This document shows, in pieces, positions 33,973-41,997 of a stretch of 64,000 bases of DNA (positions within the stretch are counted from its first letter, which is position 1; each line of letters begins with the position of its first letter). Origin of the DNA: Latescibacteria bacterium UBA6620 (GTDB taxonomy: Bacteria; Latescibacterota; UBA2968); assembly GCA_002433075.1 (NCBI GenBank), contig DJHM01000044.1, positions 186,001 to 250,000 of the forward strand, read 5' to 3'. The position numbers and the translations under genes are program-made. The notes under the pieces are model-generated. The model was not told the DNA's origin. It saw nothing but the letters and a program-made list of their open reading frames with translations, and ran no database searches.

Positions 33973-34941
33973 TTATTTGGCGGGGAGTTTGACCATCTTC
34001 CTGAGCGCGTGGAGTGGGTCGGGGGTGGGGATGTCTGGTTTCAACTGGGGCCACGCGGTTGCGGCGACCTCGCCAATGTAGACGTCGCCGCGTGAGTCGA
34101 CGGTAATGCCGTGTGGCGAGATAAACTGGCCTGGCTCGTTGCCGGCGCCATTGTAGTCCCCGATGCGGGCCAGGAGGTTGCCCTGGTTGTCGACGATGCT
34201 GACGCGGGGACCCAGATTGGGCACGTCGCGGTTGACGGCCATCGTCGGTCCGCACTCGCCGATGTAGCAGACGTCGCACTTGCCGGGCGGCATGTAGAGG
34301 CCGCTGGGGCGGTGGAGATTGTTCCACTGTGTTTCGTAGTTGCCATTCCCGTCAAAGACCTGGACTCGATGGCTTTCTCGATCGGCGACGTAGACCCAGC
34401 CGTCGGCATCGCAGCAGATGTTGTGGGGGATATTGAATTCGCCCGGCATGGAACCGGGACCGCCCCAGGAAAGGATGAGCTTGCCGTCGGGCGAGAATTT
34501 GTGGATGCGGGCGTTCCCGTAGCCGTCGGAGACGTAGAGGTCGCCTTCGGGCGACATGGCGGTGTGTGTGCATCGGTGAAAAGGTTCCTGACTCATGTAG
34601 GGCGACGGCTTGCCTGGGATTCCGAGTGTCATCAGGACTTTCCCGTCGAGGGTGCACTTGCGGACGGTGTGGTCGCCGTCGTCGGTCAGGTAAAGGGTGT
34701 CATCGGGCGCATAGTGAGCACCGTGCGCACGGGGGAAGGTGCCTTCGCCCCAGGACCGGAGGAAGTTGCCTTCCCGATCGAAAACGAGCATCGGATGGGG
34801 TCCGCGGTTGAATACGTAGACGTTGTCGTTACTGTCTACGGCGACAGAGCCGACCTCGCGCCACGCCATTTCCGGCGGGACTTTCGCCCATCCATTGACC
34901 AGCTCGTATCGATATTCGCCTTCGCCCTGGATGGCAGACAT
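33973..34941 (-). CDS. NHL-repeat six-bladed beta-propeller protein
   Basis: 322 aa. Repeated NHL units are visible: VAVDSNDNVYVFNRG, APDDTLYLTDDGDHTVRKC, SPEGDLYVSDGYGNARIHKF, CDADGWVYVADRESHRVQVF and GITVDSRGDVYIGEVA. This arrangement is shared with peptidylglycine alpha-amidating lyase-like and vgb lyase-like propellers. CDVCYIGECG supplies three Cys. No signal peptide. It may be a ligand-binding or lyase propeller; function unknown. Downstream of an MFS transporter gene (52 bp). Confidence 0.88.
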   Translation of the reverse strand: MSAIQGEGEYRYELVNGWAKVPPEMAWREVGSVAVDSNDNVYVFNRGPHPMLVFDREGNFLRSWGEGTFPRAHGAHYAPDDTLYLTDDGDHTVRKCTLDGKVLMTLGIPGKPSPYMSQEPFHRCTHTAMSPEGDLYVSDGYGNARIHKFSPDGKLILSWGGPGSMPGEFNIPHNICCDADGWVYVADRESHRVQVFDGNGNYETQWNNLHRPSGLYMPPGKCDVCYIGECGPTMAVNRDVPNLGPRVSIVDNQGNLLARIGDYNGAGNEPGQFISPHGITVDSRGDVYIGEVAATAWPQLKPDIPTPDPLHALRKMVKLPAK

Positions 34942-34992
34942 GGCGGTTCTCCTTCTCGTGTTGGCGACCTGTTCGTCGTGACCGAACCTCGG

Positions 34993-36162
34993 TTACAGCA
35001 CGTCGTTTCTGTGGAGCAACCACAGAAACAGGACGCCGCAAATCAGAAACGTGAAGCCACACACCTGAAACGCAGCGCCCAATGTATACGTATCGCACAC
35101 CCATCCCACAACCGGTCCGAGGACAACGAACATGAGACGGCCCACGAGGCTTCTGACCGAAAGCACTGTTGCTCGGATGTCGGATTCGATACACCGGTTG
35201 ATGTAGTCGTTCAGGACGGGGCCGTTGATCCCTCGGACCAGGTAGAAAAGGAAGAGAATGGGGGCTGCGTAGAGTGTTTCGTAGCGGCCCAGGAGGAGGT
35301 AGGCCGCGGAAGAGAGCAGGATCAAGGACATCAATGCGGCCCGGCGGCCGAGAAGGGCTTCAATGCGATAGGCCAGCAGAGAGAAGAACCCCACGGAGAA
35401 CTGAAGGACCGCCCAGGCGACGCCGAACCAGGCCAACGGGAGGTCGACCGCGACCAGGTAGGGTTGTACGAACCATACGATGACAAACGTGGATGTTCCG
35501 ACGAGGGAGGAGTAGAGGATGAGCCATTTGACTTCGGCGTGACCGTGGAGAGCGTAGCGAACGATTCTTCCGATGGCTCGAAGGCTGCCTTCTCCGACAT
35601 CGGAAGCCTTACGGGCCGGTTCGACGAGCGTCCACGCGATGGGCAAGGACAGGAGGACGACGGCGGCCTGGTAGTAGAGGGGCGTGCGCAGACTGATGAG
35701 CGCCAGCCATCCGCCCACGATCCCAGCGATGCCTTCGGAGAAGTTGGCGATCGATGCGAGGCGACCGGCGTGCTTCTGGTATTCGTGCTCCCCCTCGAGC
35801 TGGATAAGCGTGTCGTAGAGGAGGGCGGAGTCCGAGCCGGATATGAGGCTGGCGCCGACGGCGATGAAGCTCTGCGCGACGAGAAAGTCGACGAAGGTGT
35901 GGGCGAAGGCGTAGGCGATAAAGCCGATCGATGCGAAGAAGGCACCCGCCTGCACGGAGCGTCGCCGGCCTACGCGATCGGCAAAGTAGCCGGACGGGAC
36001 CTCGAACACGATGACACACACCGAGTAGCAGGCCTGGACGAGGAAGACGTCCTGGATAGAGAGCCCGTTTTCCTGGTAGAACAGCACCAGGATGGGCATA
36101 AGCAGGAGAAACCAGCGGCAGGCCTGAATGAGGCTGAGTTTCCAGAGATTCGAGGAGAGCAA
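34993..36162 (-). CDS. major facilitator superfamily (MFS) transporter
   Basis: 389 aa with about eleven to twelve hydrophobic segments. The loop 2-3 signature GYFADRVGRRRS matches MFS motif A. The N-terminus (LSSNLWKLSLIQACRWFLL) leads straight into the first segment; the start codon is TTG 36162, with no strong ribosome site, so a nearby alternative is possible. LISGSDSALLYDTL is typical of a bacterial subgroup of uncharacterised MFS proteins. Inner membrane; substrate unknown. A-rich repeat 36171-36205 lies just upstream. Confidence 0.9.
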   Translation of the reverse strand: MLSSNLWKLSLIQACRWFLLLMPILVLFYQENGLSIQDVFLVQACYSVCVIVFEVPSGYFADRVGRRRSVQAGAFFASIGFIAYAFAHTFVDFLVAQSFIAVGASLISGSDSALLYDTLIQLEGEHEYQKHAGRLASIANFSEGIAGIVGGWLALISLRTPLYYQAAVVLLSLPIAWTLVEPARKASDVGEGSLRAIGRIVRYALHGHAEVKWLILYSSLVGTSTFVIVWFVQPYLVAVDLPLAWFGVAWAVLQFSVGFFSLLAYRIEALLGRRAALMSLILLSSAAYLLLGRYETLYAAPILFLFYLVRGINGPVLNDYINRCIESDIRATVLSVRSLVGRLMFVVLGPVVGWVCDTYTLGAAFQVCGFTFLICGVLFLWLLHRNDVL

Positions 36163-36170
36163 GAGACAGT

Positions 36171-36205
36171 GGAAAAGTTAGAGTGCAAAAGGCAAAGTGA
36201 ACTGC
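36171..36205. repeat. A-rich quasi-periodic repeat (GCAAAAGGCAAA type)
   Basis: Reads GTGGAAAAGTTAGAG then TGCAAAAGGCAAAGTG. Shares GCAAAAGGC and AAAGTG units with 23342-23372 and the style of 40345-40380. Fills the gap between the acetyltransferase stop and the MFS start. Confidence 0.55.
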
Positions 36206-36211
36206 CTCTGA

Positions 36212-36664
36212 TCATTTGTCTGATTCGATTGGGAGGATGAAGTTGATGGTTTGCTGGACTTCGCGGAAGCCCATGGCTTTGTGGAATTTACGGCTGCGTT
36301 CGTTTTCGACTTCGGTGCTGCTGGCGAGCGTTTGGGCTCCGACTCTCCGGGCGAGTTCGCGGACGAGACGGGTGGCTACACCGTGACGGCGGGCGTGGGG
36401 TTCGACGTAGATACCTTCGAGATACCAGATGGGTCGTTCGTCCGCTCCCTCCACATAGTCGGTTCGGAGTTCCCCTTCGGTGAATCCGATGGGATCTTCG
36501 CCCGCGAAGGCCAGGAGCGTCAGGGCTTCGCCTTTCTCCCTTCTCCCTTCGTAGTGGGTGTAGGCCTGGCGACAGTCCTCCTCGTTGTCCTCCCAGAAGC
36601 GGAATCGCATCCGTGCCCAGGTACTGAAGAGATCGGGGGAGAGGTCTTTGAAGTGGATGTTCAT
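36212..36664 (-). CDS. AAC(6')-like GNAT acetyltransferase
   Basis: 150 aa. The acetyl-CoA loop is PHARRHGVATRLV. Around it lies DYVEGADERPIWYLEGIYVEP and near the end STEVENERSRKFHKAMGFRE, which follow the same order as chromosomal aminoglycoside 6'-N-acetyltransferases of the AAC(6')-I type (DYVNG...LEGI.V.P..R..G, then ENxxSxxxHxALGFE). The natural substrate may differ and no resistance is implied by sequence alone. Expected cytosolic dimer. Alternative: a generic small-molecule N-acetyltransferase. Confidence 0.85.
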   Translation of the reverse strand: MNIHFKDLSPDLFSTWARMRFRFWEDNEEDCRQAYTHYEGRREKGEALTLLAFAGEDPIGFTEGELRTDYVEGADERPIWYLEGIYVEPHARRHGVATRLVRELARRVGAQTLASSTEVENERSRKFHKAMGFREVQQTINFILPIESDK

Positions 36665-36753
36665 TTTCGGGATTACGCGACAGGGCCGAAGTGGGCATGG
36701 GCTGTTCGTTGACTGTTTCGATCGCTCGGCCCCTGCTTTCGATCGACTGGTTG

Positions 36754-36800
36754 ACCCAGGGCTTTGCCCTGGGTTATTGACGGCGGCCCCTCCGGGGCCG
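36754..36800. repeat. paired-hairpin repeat, copy 1
   Basis: Hairpin 1 (36754-36774) has perfect 9-bp arms ACCCAGGGC / GCCCTGGGT around TTT; after 9 bp, hairpin 2 (36784-36800) has perfect 7-bp arms CGGCCCC / GGGGCCG around TCC. Same plan as 47391-47440. It lies in the 247-bp gap between the acetyltransferase start and the aldolase-like gene, where no other feature is seen. Confidence 0.8.
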
Positions 36801-36911
36801 TTTGAGGCGGCGATGTTTAAGGTCAGGGCTTACGGTGGATGTTTATCATGATTGCGCGACAGGATCGAGTTGTGGGAAGAGAAGCTTGTCCAGGTGGTTG
36901 GTACGAGATTA

Positions 36912-37904
36912 CTACGACTCCAGCCCGGGAGTGAAGAGCACCATGTCGTCCTCCAATGACCGGGCGGGCTTGATCCTGAGTTTGTCGAGTTTATCCCGGT
37001 AGACTTTGACACCTTCCTCGGGACTGACCTCGCTGTCGGCGACGTCTCGGAGGACCTCGACGAACGCTCGCGGATCCTCGGCGCCTTTGATGCGACGACC
37101 GAAGAGGGAGACGCGGGCGCCTCGCTTTTTCGCTTCGTAGATCAGCTTGTAAGCGTCGTAGGTGGTACTGGTGACGCCGCCGAGGATGCCAACGATGACC
37201 GATGGGTCGTAGTTGACGAGCGCTTCCATCGACTCGGGGCCGTTGTAGGCGATCTTGAGGAACTCGGGACGTGATGCACGGGGGATGCCGGCCAGCATGC
37301 GGGCAATTTGATCGATGACATAGGTAGGAATGTCCTCTTCGGGGATCCCGCAATCTTCGACATTCGGGTTGAAGACTTCGAGGAAATAACGGAATTCTTT
37401 CTGTGCGGCTTCCATCCGGAATTCTTTGAACATCTCGAGGGAGAACCAGTCGGCATCGAGATCGTTGTTGAACGTGACGGAATAAAGCCCGAGGTCAATG
37501 TCGGGCGTCTGGTCAGGGGACGGGAGGAGGGTTCCATACTGGCTCTCTTCGATCGTCGCGGTGGCATGCGGTCGAGAGAGTTCGTGCATATACCCGGCAC
37601 CCCGTGCTCTCCAGATATCGGTCGTGTCGTTCGAGCGGATGGCCGGGGTCACCGGACTGTTATCGAAGCATCGCTTTTCCCGAGCGAGGATGTCCATCGT
37701 CGAAACAGAGGTGAGCAGGATGTCCAGCTTTGCCTGCTCGACCAGATCGGCCAGCGTCTCGCAGTACATCTGCACGGAATAGCCGGGATCGAACGTTGCG
37801 ACGCCGCCGGACATGTCGGAATCCGCTGCGTAGGCGATGACGAAGGCATCACTGTCCGCGTTGTTTCGGATGTCGTCGAGTTTCGTGTCGAGCGATTTCT
37901 GCAT
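36912..37904 (-). CDS. aldolase-like TIM barrel protein (LacD/DeoC type)
   Basis: 330 aa, no signal peptide. The later strands read FLKIAYNGPESM (candidate Schiff-base Lys), VIVGILGGVTSTTYDAYKL, and RVSLFGRRIKGAEDP (phosphate-binding GR), the layout of class I aldolases such as LacD and related barrels. The N-terminal half is less typical (MYCETLADLVEQAKLDILL). A 2-keto-3-deoxy acid or tagatose-type aldolase would fit the sugar-acid context, but I cannot name the substrate. Lies 13 bp from an amidohydrolase gene. Confidence 0.65.
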   Translation of the reverse strand: MQKSLDTKLDDIRNNADSDAFVIAYAADSDMSGGVATFDPGYSVQMYCETLADLVEQAKLDILLTSVSTMDILAREKRCFDNSPVTPAIRSNDTTDIWRARGAGYMHELSRPHATATIEESQYGTLLPSPDQTPDIDLGLYSVTFNNDLDADWFSLEMFKEFRMEAAQKEFRYFLEVFNPNVEDCGIPEEDIPTYVIDQIARMLAGIPRASRPEFLKIAYNGPESMEALVNYDPSVIVGILGGVTSTTYDAYKLIYEAKKRGARVSLFGRRIKGAEDPRAFVEVLRDVADSEVSPEEGVKVYRDKLDKLRIKPARSLEDDMVLFTPGLES

Positions 37905-37917
37905 GGAACTCCTCTCG

Positions 37918-38874
37918 TCAGTTCATACGGTAGACACGGGCAGCTGTGTCGTGGAAGAGCGACCTTGGGACCTCGGGGGTCAGGTGAGCGGTCCATTCGT
38001 CAAACATTTCGTAAAGACGATGGAGGCTGATGCCTTGCACCCTCTCCACAGGGTAGTTGCTTGCGAACATACAACGGTCGGGCCCGAAGCGCTCGATGGT
38101 TTCGTGGACCCGATCTTTCACGATCTCTTCTTTTCGGGGATCTTCGTGGAATCCCTCGCACCCGAAGTAGAGCATCGACAGCTTGACGTTGACGTGTCCG
38201 ACTTCTGACAAAGCCTGCATGCCGTCCCGCCAGATTTCTTCGTGCGCGGCGTCTTCCCCGTCGTGGATGTGGCCGAGATGGTCGAGAATGACGGTCGTCC
38301 CGGGAATATCCGAGAACGTTCGGGCGGCCTCCTCCAGCTGATGGGGGTTACACTGCAAGTCGAATGAGAGACTCTTCTCGCCAAGCATCGCGACGCTTTC
38401 CCGAAAGACATCACTTCTCATGAAGTTCCCGTGCTCGACCTGCGGCCAGGTCAGGTCGGGGTTGGTGGGGTGATGATTCAGGATCATGCGGACTCCCCTG
38501 AACCGTCCATCTGCAGTCGCTATGTGCCGCTCGAGCAGCCGATCCGTGTGGGCGGAATCGTGTGCGAGATGCACGTAACCGACGATGCCGAACGGATGCT
38601 CGGATTCGGTCGGCCCCATCTGCTCGCACACCCACCTCGTTTCGGACACGGTGTCCAACACATGACCGCCCTCCATCTGACCCACGACCGTTTCGACGTG
38701 CACGCTCGAGGCAATTTGCAAGGTGTCCGGTAAGGTGGCCACCTCCTGGCGATAGTCTTCTCCGTGATAGACGGGAAGGTGTTTCTCAACCGCGTCACCC
38801 AGGCTGGGATTGGGCCGAGTGTGGATATTCCACAGGTGAAAATGGGGATCGCAAACCGGAAGCATATCGCTCAT
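37918..38874 (-). CDS. amidohydrolase-2 (lactonase-like) family protein
   Basis: 318 aa from ATG 38874, which overlaps the upstream TGA in ATGA (38871-38874); a longer frame to 38967 lies inside the upstream gene. PVCDPHFHLW carries the first metal ligand pair (HxH), LSFDLQCNPHQ and VILDHLGH carry later His, and the C-terminal CMFASNYPVER has Asn where many relatives have Asp. The Amidohydro_2 family includes lactonases such as L-fuconolactonase. Co-transcribed with the glycosidase gene upstream by overlap. Confidence 0.88.
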   Translation of the reverse strand: MSDMLPVCDPHFHLWNIHTRPNPSLGDAVEKHLPVYHGEDYRQEVATLPDTLQIASSVHVETVVGQMEGGHVLDTVSETRWVCEQMGPTESEHPFGIVGYVHLAHDSAHTDRLLERHIATADGRFRGVRMILNHHPTNPDLTWPQVEHGNFMRSDVFRESVAMLGEKSLSFDLQCNPHQLEEAARTFSDIPGTTVILDHLGHIHDGEDAAHEEIWRDGMQALSEVGHVNVKLSMLYFGCEGFHEDPRKEEIVKDRVHETIERFGPDRCMFASNYPVERVQGISLHRLYEMFDEWTAHLTPEVPRSLFHDTAARVYRMN

Positions 38875-40313
38875 CCGCGGTCTCCTGTCCAGAAGGCGTA
38901 AAGCCGGGCATTCTCGAGATGGAATCTGGCTCGTACGACACCGTCCGGTTGAGTAGGGGCCTTCCACCGCACCTTCCCGCGAAGCTGGTCACCACGAATG
39001 TCATCACTGTCTTCCACTCCGAATCCTTCCAGCGCGCGATCTGTGTCCGCGGCGAGTATTTCGACGCGCAATTCCCCATCGACGTCTGCGTTCACGTGGA
39101 ACTCACCCTCTGTCCATTCAAACGGCTGTGTCGTCAACGTCCCTTTTCGGGAATCCATCGAAATGAAACCGTCCAGACGGAGCTTGGCCAGCGACAGCGC
39201 CCCGATGTCGTTGTGGTAGGACGGGTCGACCACATCTCCGTAGAGGTATTGGGGACCCCTGAAACGATAAGCGTTGTAGTAGAACCAGATCTCATCGTCC
39301 CGTACGTGCGGACGTCCACAGAGCAGGTTCTGTGCGCATCCGTAATTGACGCCGTCCCATGGGTCGACGCCGATGAAAAGTGCGCGGTCGCCTACGCGAT
39401 CCCAGTGGTGGAGATCCCGTGACGTGGTGAGCTCGACCTGGTTCAAGGCCGTGAAGTTCCCGTGCGGTGGCGGGACTGCACCCGCGGGATTGAACAGGAC
39501 CGGAAATCCGACGTAGATGCCTTCGTAGGGCAGGATGGGCATCTGGTAGACTTCGGCGATGAAGTCTGTTCCGTCGACGAGGGGCGGGGACAGATAGTTC
39601 GGGTCGTCGACGATCTGTTGGATTCTAGCGGCGCGGTTCTGTCGGTCGACGCGATCCGAGTGGAATATCAGCTCGGGATCCGTCCAGGACACAAAGTCCT
39701 CGCTTGTGCAGAGCCAGACGGAGCGTCCCCAGTTGGTCTTGTGTTTGACGGTTGCGACGAAGCGTTGCGTCTGTTCGTCGTAGGTGCAGTGGGATTCGTC
39801 CTGGCTGGGGACAGGGGGGACGTCGAGCGCGGTCCATTCGAAGCCGTCCGGGGACACCTTCACGGCCCGGTCACCCTTGCCGAAGAGGCCCTTGTAGCGT
39901 CGGGCCGGATCCTCGTCGCGATCATCGCGCAGGATGTGATAGACGGTCTGTCTGCCTTCGGCCGGGTCGAGGGCGATGTTGTTGTTCGTGTTGCCCTGCC
40001 ATTCGAAGAGTTCCAGAGGAGACGTATCCCAGGTTTCGCCATCGGACGACGTCGCATAGTGGGTGAGAGAGACGCCCTCGTTCGGGTCGCGTGGAATCTT
40101 GTAGTACGCCCAGTACCACCATTCCCAGAGTTCCTTCTCGGGGTTCCAGATGGGAGCGCTGCGGCTCTGGACAGCGATCTGGTTGTGAGCTGGATCCGGA
40201 CGGATGACGGGCCCGCACTTTGTCGGTTGGTGAAGGGTGCGGGTGACACCTTTTGTCGATTGGATAGAGGCGTCATTAAGAAAGAGTTGCTTGCGCTCGT
40301 GGGGATGGATCAT
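38871..40313 (-). CDS. GH32/GH43-like five-bladed propeller glycosidase-like protein
   Basis: 480 aa. The N-terminus KQLFLNDASIQSTKGVTRTLHQP is the usual start of an uncharacterised family of five-bladed propellers near GH32/GH43 (QLFLDD...HQP). Acidic motifs such as DVPPVPSQDESHC and HSDRVDRQN may hold the catalytic carboxylates, and a C-terminal beta-sandwich-like domain follows (GEFHVNADVDGELRVE). No signal peptide. A paralogue with the same plan is at 50319-51767. Glycan hydrolysis is inferred, not shown. Confidence 0.8.
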   Translation of the reverse strand: MIHPHERKQLFLNDASIQSTKGVTRTLHQPTKCGPVIRPDPAHNQIAVQSRSAPIWNPEKELWEWWYWAYYKIPRDPNEGVSLTHYATSSDGETWDTSPLELFEWQGNTNNNIALDPAEGRQTVYHILRDDRDEDPARRYKGLFGKGDRAVKVSPDGFEWTALDVPPVPSQDESHCTYDEQTQRFVATVKHKTNWGRSVWLCTSEDFVSWTDPELIFHSDRVDRQNRAARIQQIVDDPNYLSPPLVDGTDFIAEVYQMPILPYEGIYVGFPVLFNPAGAVPPPHGNFTALNQVELTTSRDLHHWDRVGDRALFIGVDPWDGVNYGCAQNLLCGRPHVRDDEIWFYYNAYRFRGPQYLYGDVVDPSYHNDIGALSLAKLRLDGFISMDSRKGTLTTQPFEWTEGEFHVNADVDGELRVEILAADTDRALEGFGVEDSDDIRGDQLRGKVRWKAPTQPDGVVRARFHLENARLYAFWTGDRG

Positions 40314-40344
40314 TCTGGAAAACCTTTATCTGTGGCTCAGGCGC

Positions 40345-40380
40345 GAAAAAATGAAGGCTGCAAAATGCAAAACGAAAACT
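40345..40380. repeat. A-rich quasi-periodic repeat (GCAAAATGCAAA type)
   Basis: Reads CGAAAAAATGAAGGC then TGCAAAATGCAAAACGAAAAC, a decayed tandem of GCAAAAT units in the gap between rhaM and the glycosidase gene. Same style as 23342 and 36171. Confidence 0.55.
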
Positions 40381-40388
40381 GTTCTACG

Positions 40389-40706
40389 CTACTTCTCGAT
40401 GTGGAAGACTTCGCGGATCTCTTTCACCACGGGGCTGTTGTCGGGGTTGGAGTCCATGAGGTCGCTCATGTAGGCCCACCACTTCTTGCAGATGTCGAGG
40501 TTGGCGATCTCGGCCCATCGCTCCTCGTTTTCGATCACCGCGTAGGCGAACAGAGTGCTGGTTTCGGCGTCGAGATAGATCGAATAGTCGAGAACCCCTT
40601 GCGCTTTCAATGTCTCTTCGAGCTCGGGCCAGATCGGTCTGTGGCGACGCTCATACTCTTCGTGCTGATCGGGATTGACGTTCATGACGAAGGCTTTACG
40701 GATCAT
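40389..40706 (-). CDS. rhaM: L-rhamnose mutarotase
   Basis: 105 aa, the full length of RhaM. Family residues are clear: [46 protein letters not shown] and the C-terminal [23 protein letters not shown] is the conserved WW block. The enzyme interconverts alpha and beta anomers of L-rhamnose. No rhamnose isomerase or kinase is present in the window, and the family also serves L-fucose and other sugars, so the true sugar may differ. Confidence 0.94.
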   Translation of the reverse strand: MIRKAFVMNVNPDQHEEYERRHRPIWPELEETLKAQGVLDYSIYLDAETSTLFAYAVIENEERWAEIANLDICKKWWAYMSDLMDSNPDNSPVVKEIREVFHIEK

Positions 40707-40724
40707 GATGACCTCACAGAAACG

Positions 40725-40791
40725 GGACCACGGAACACACGGAAGGAAAGATCAAAGTCGAACCCTCACGAAAACACGAAACACACGAAAA
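40725..40791. repeat. ACACGGAACACACGAAA-type quasi-periodic repeat
   Basis: The gap before the amidohydrolase stop contains ACCACGGAACACACGGAAGG and later CACGAAAACACGAAACACACG, tandem variants of an ACACGAAA unit. Related copies occur at 57053-57081 (GAATACACGGAACACACG) and loosely at 45011-45044. Confidence 0.6.
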
Positions 40792-40860
40792 TGGCCCTGA
40801 CCGCGGCCTTCGGGCGATATCTATCAGCTCCGATCGCGAAACCGAGGAGCACTCCCGCAG

Positions 40861-41988
40861 TTATACGTGTTGGCCGGCACGTACGGTGTGGACGGGTTCC
40901 CAGCAGCCGCCGGGGCGGGTCTGGCCTTCCACATCGACTAGGGGGGCGGCGTTTTCGTTGAAGCGGAGGATGCTGAGATCCGCGCAAGACCCCGAGGACA
41001 ATGTTCCAATTTCGCCCGTGAGGCCAAGGATCACGGCTGGACGCCTCGTAACACGATCGAAGGCGTCCGTCTCCTCCATCCCAGCGGCGATGAGTTTTGA
41101 CATGGTTCGCGGTAAGTCGTGCTGAGGATCGCTTCCGACGTGACGCGCGTACTGATCGGTTGAGATGGTATCCGGCAGGAATCCATCGGCGATGGCGACT
41201 TCGGCGGTTTCGAACGCGAAAGAGGCCATACCATGACCGATGTCGAACAGGATGCCACGGTCTCTCGCCTCCCTGACACAGTCTCTGATGCGGCCCGCTT
41301 CGACGAGGTTCTCGTCTTTGGCGTTGAAGCAGTAGGTCAGGACATCGCCGGGCCGAAGCGCAGCCAGCTGCTCGGCCAGCGGGACGTCCCTTGCCAGACG
41401 ACTGCCGAACAGCAGGGGACGATCCGAGCGAGCGCCGGCCTCGATACCTGCCTTGAGGATTTCCCGGGGATCGAACTCCCCGCAAGAGGCCTCGCTCGTG
41501 TTGACTGAGATCCCCCAGATCAGGCTGCCCCCTTCAATCGCGCTTTCCGCACAGGCGGTGGGATCGACGTCTCCGGGTTTCTCGTAGCATCGGTCCGGGT
41601 TGGTTTCTCCAGGTCTGCTGAGGTTGATGGCCAATCTGACCCGAGATCTGGAGTCTTCGATGACGCGCTCGCGATAGCGTGGCCAGTTGTTGGCGCCCGC
41701 GTCGCCCTGTGACATGACCGTGGTCACACCGCGCGGCAGAAAGTGGACATCGGGGTCTACACCGTAGCGAGAACTGTCCTTGTCGGGATGGGCATGGAGA
41801 TCGACCAGGCCGGGTAGCAGGAGCGCATTGTCGAAATTCAGGGTCTCCCGTGTTGTGCCGTCCACCTTGCCAACAGCCGCGATTTTGTCTCCACGTACCG
41901 CGACCGCACCGGGCCCGTCCAGGCCTGTCTCCGGGCAGAAAACACGGCCGCAGCGAACGATCAGGTCGTATTCGGGTTCACTCATCAC
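40861..41988 (-). CDS. amidohydrolase (dihydroorotase/deacetylase-like)
   Basis: 375 aa from GTG 41988 (an ATG three bases on is equally possible). The metal site starts with LVDLHAHPDKDSS (HxH); later IGHGMASF and STDQYARHV hold His and Asp ligands, and the C-terminal GEIGTLSSGSCADLSILRF is the small beta domain common to amidohydrolase-3/deacetylase-like enzymes. The family hydrolyses cyclic amides, lactones or N-acyl sugars and amino acids. It lies 9 bp from the transglutaminase gene. Cytosolic; substrate unknown. Confidence 0.88.
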   Translation of the reverse strand: MMSEPEYDLIVRCGRVFCPETGLDGPGAVAVRGDKIAAVGKVDGTTRETLNFDNALLLPGLVDLHAHPDKDSSRYGVDPDVHFLPRGVTTVMSQGDAGANNWPRYRERVIEDSRSRVRLAINLSRPGETNPDRCYEKPGDVDPTACAESAIEGGSLIWGISVNTSEASCGEFDPREILKAGIEAGARSDRPLLFGSRLARDVPLAEQLAALRPGDVLTYCFNAKDENLVEAGRIRDCVREARDRGILFDIGHGMASFAFETAEVAIADGFLPDTISTDQYARHVGSDPQHDLPRTMSKLIAAGMEETDAFDRVTRRPAVILGLTGEIGTLSSGSCADLSILRFNENAAPLVDVEGQTRPGGCWEPVHTVRAGQHV

Positions 41989-41997
41989 GACGACTCC

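Noticed and set aside
33821..34327. N-terminal extension of the PhyH frame
   Set aside because: Arg/Pro-rich and lies over the NHL gene in another frame; the ATG at 33820 with GAGGA upstream gives a normal PhyH start.
34111..36240. 709-aa open frame on the plus strand
   Set aside because: It lies opposite the NHL propeller, MFS and acetyltransferase genes, has a skewed Asp/Gly/Val content and no recognisable motif; an antisense shadow of GC-rich coding sequence.
39462..40961. 499-aa open frame on the plus strand
   Set aside because: Opposite the glycosidase-like and rhaM genes, no family motifs, and passes through repeat DNA; treated as a shadow frame.
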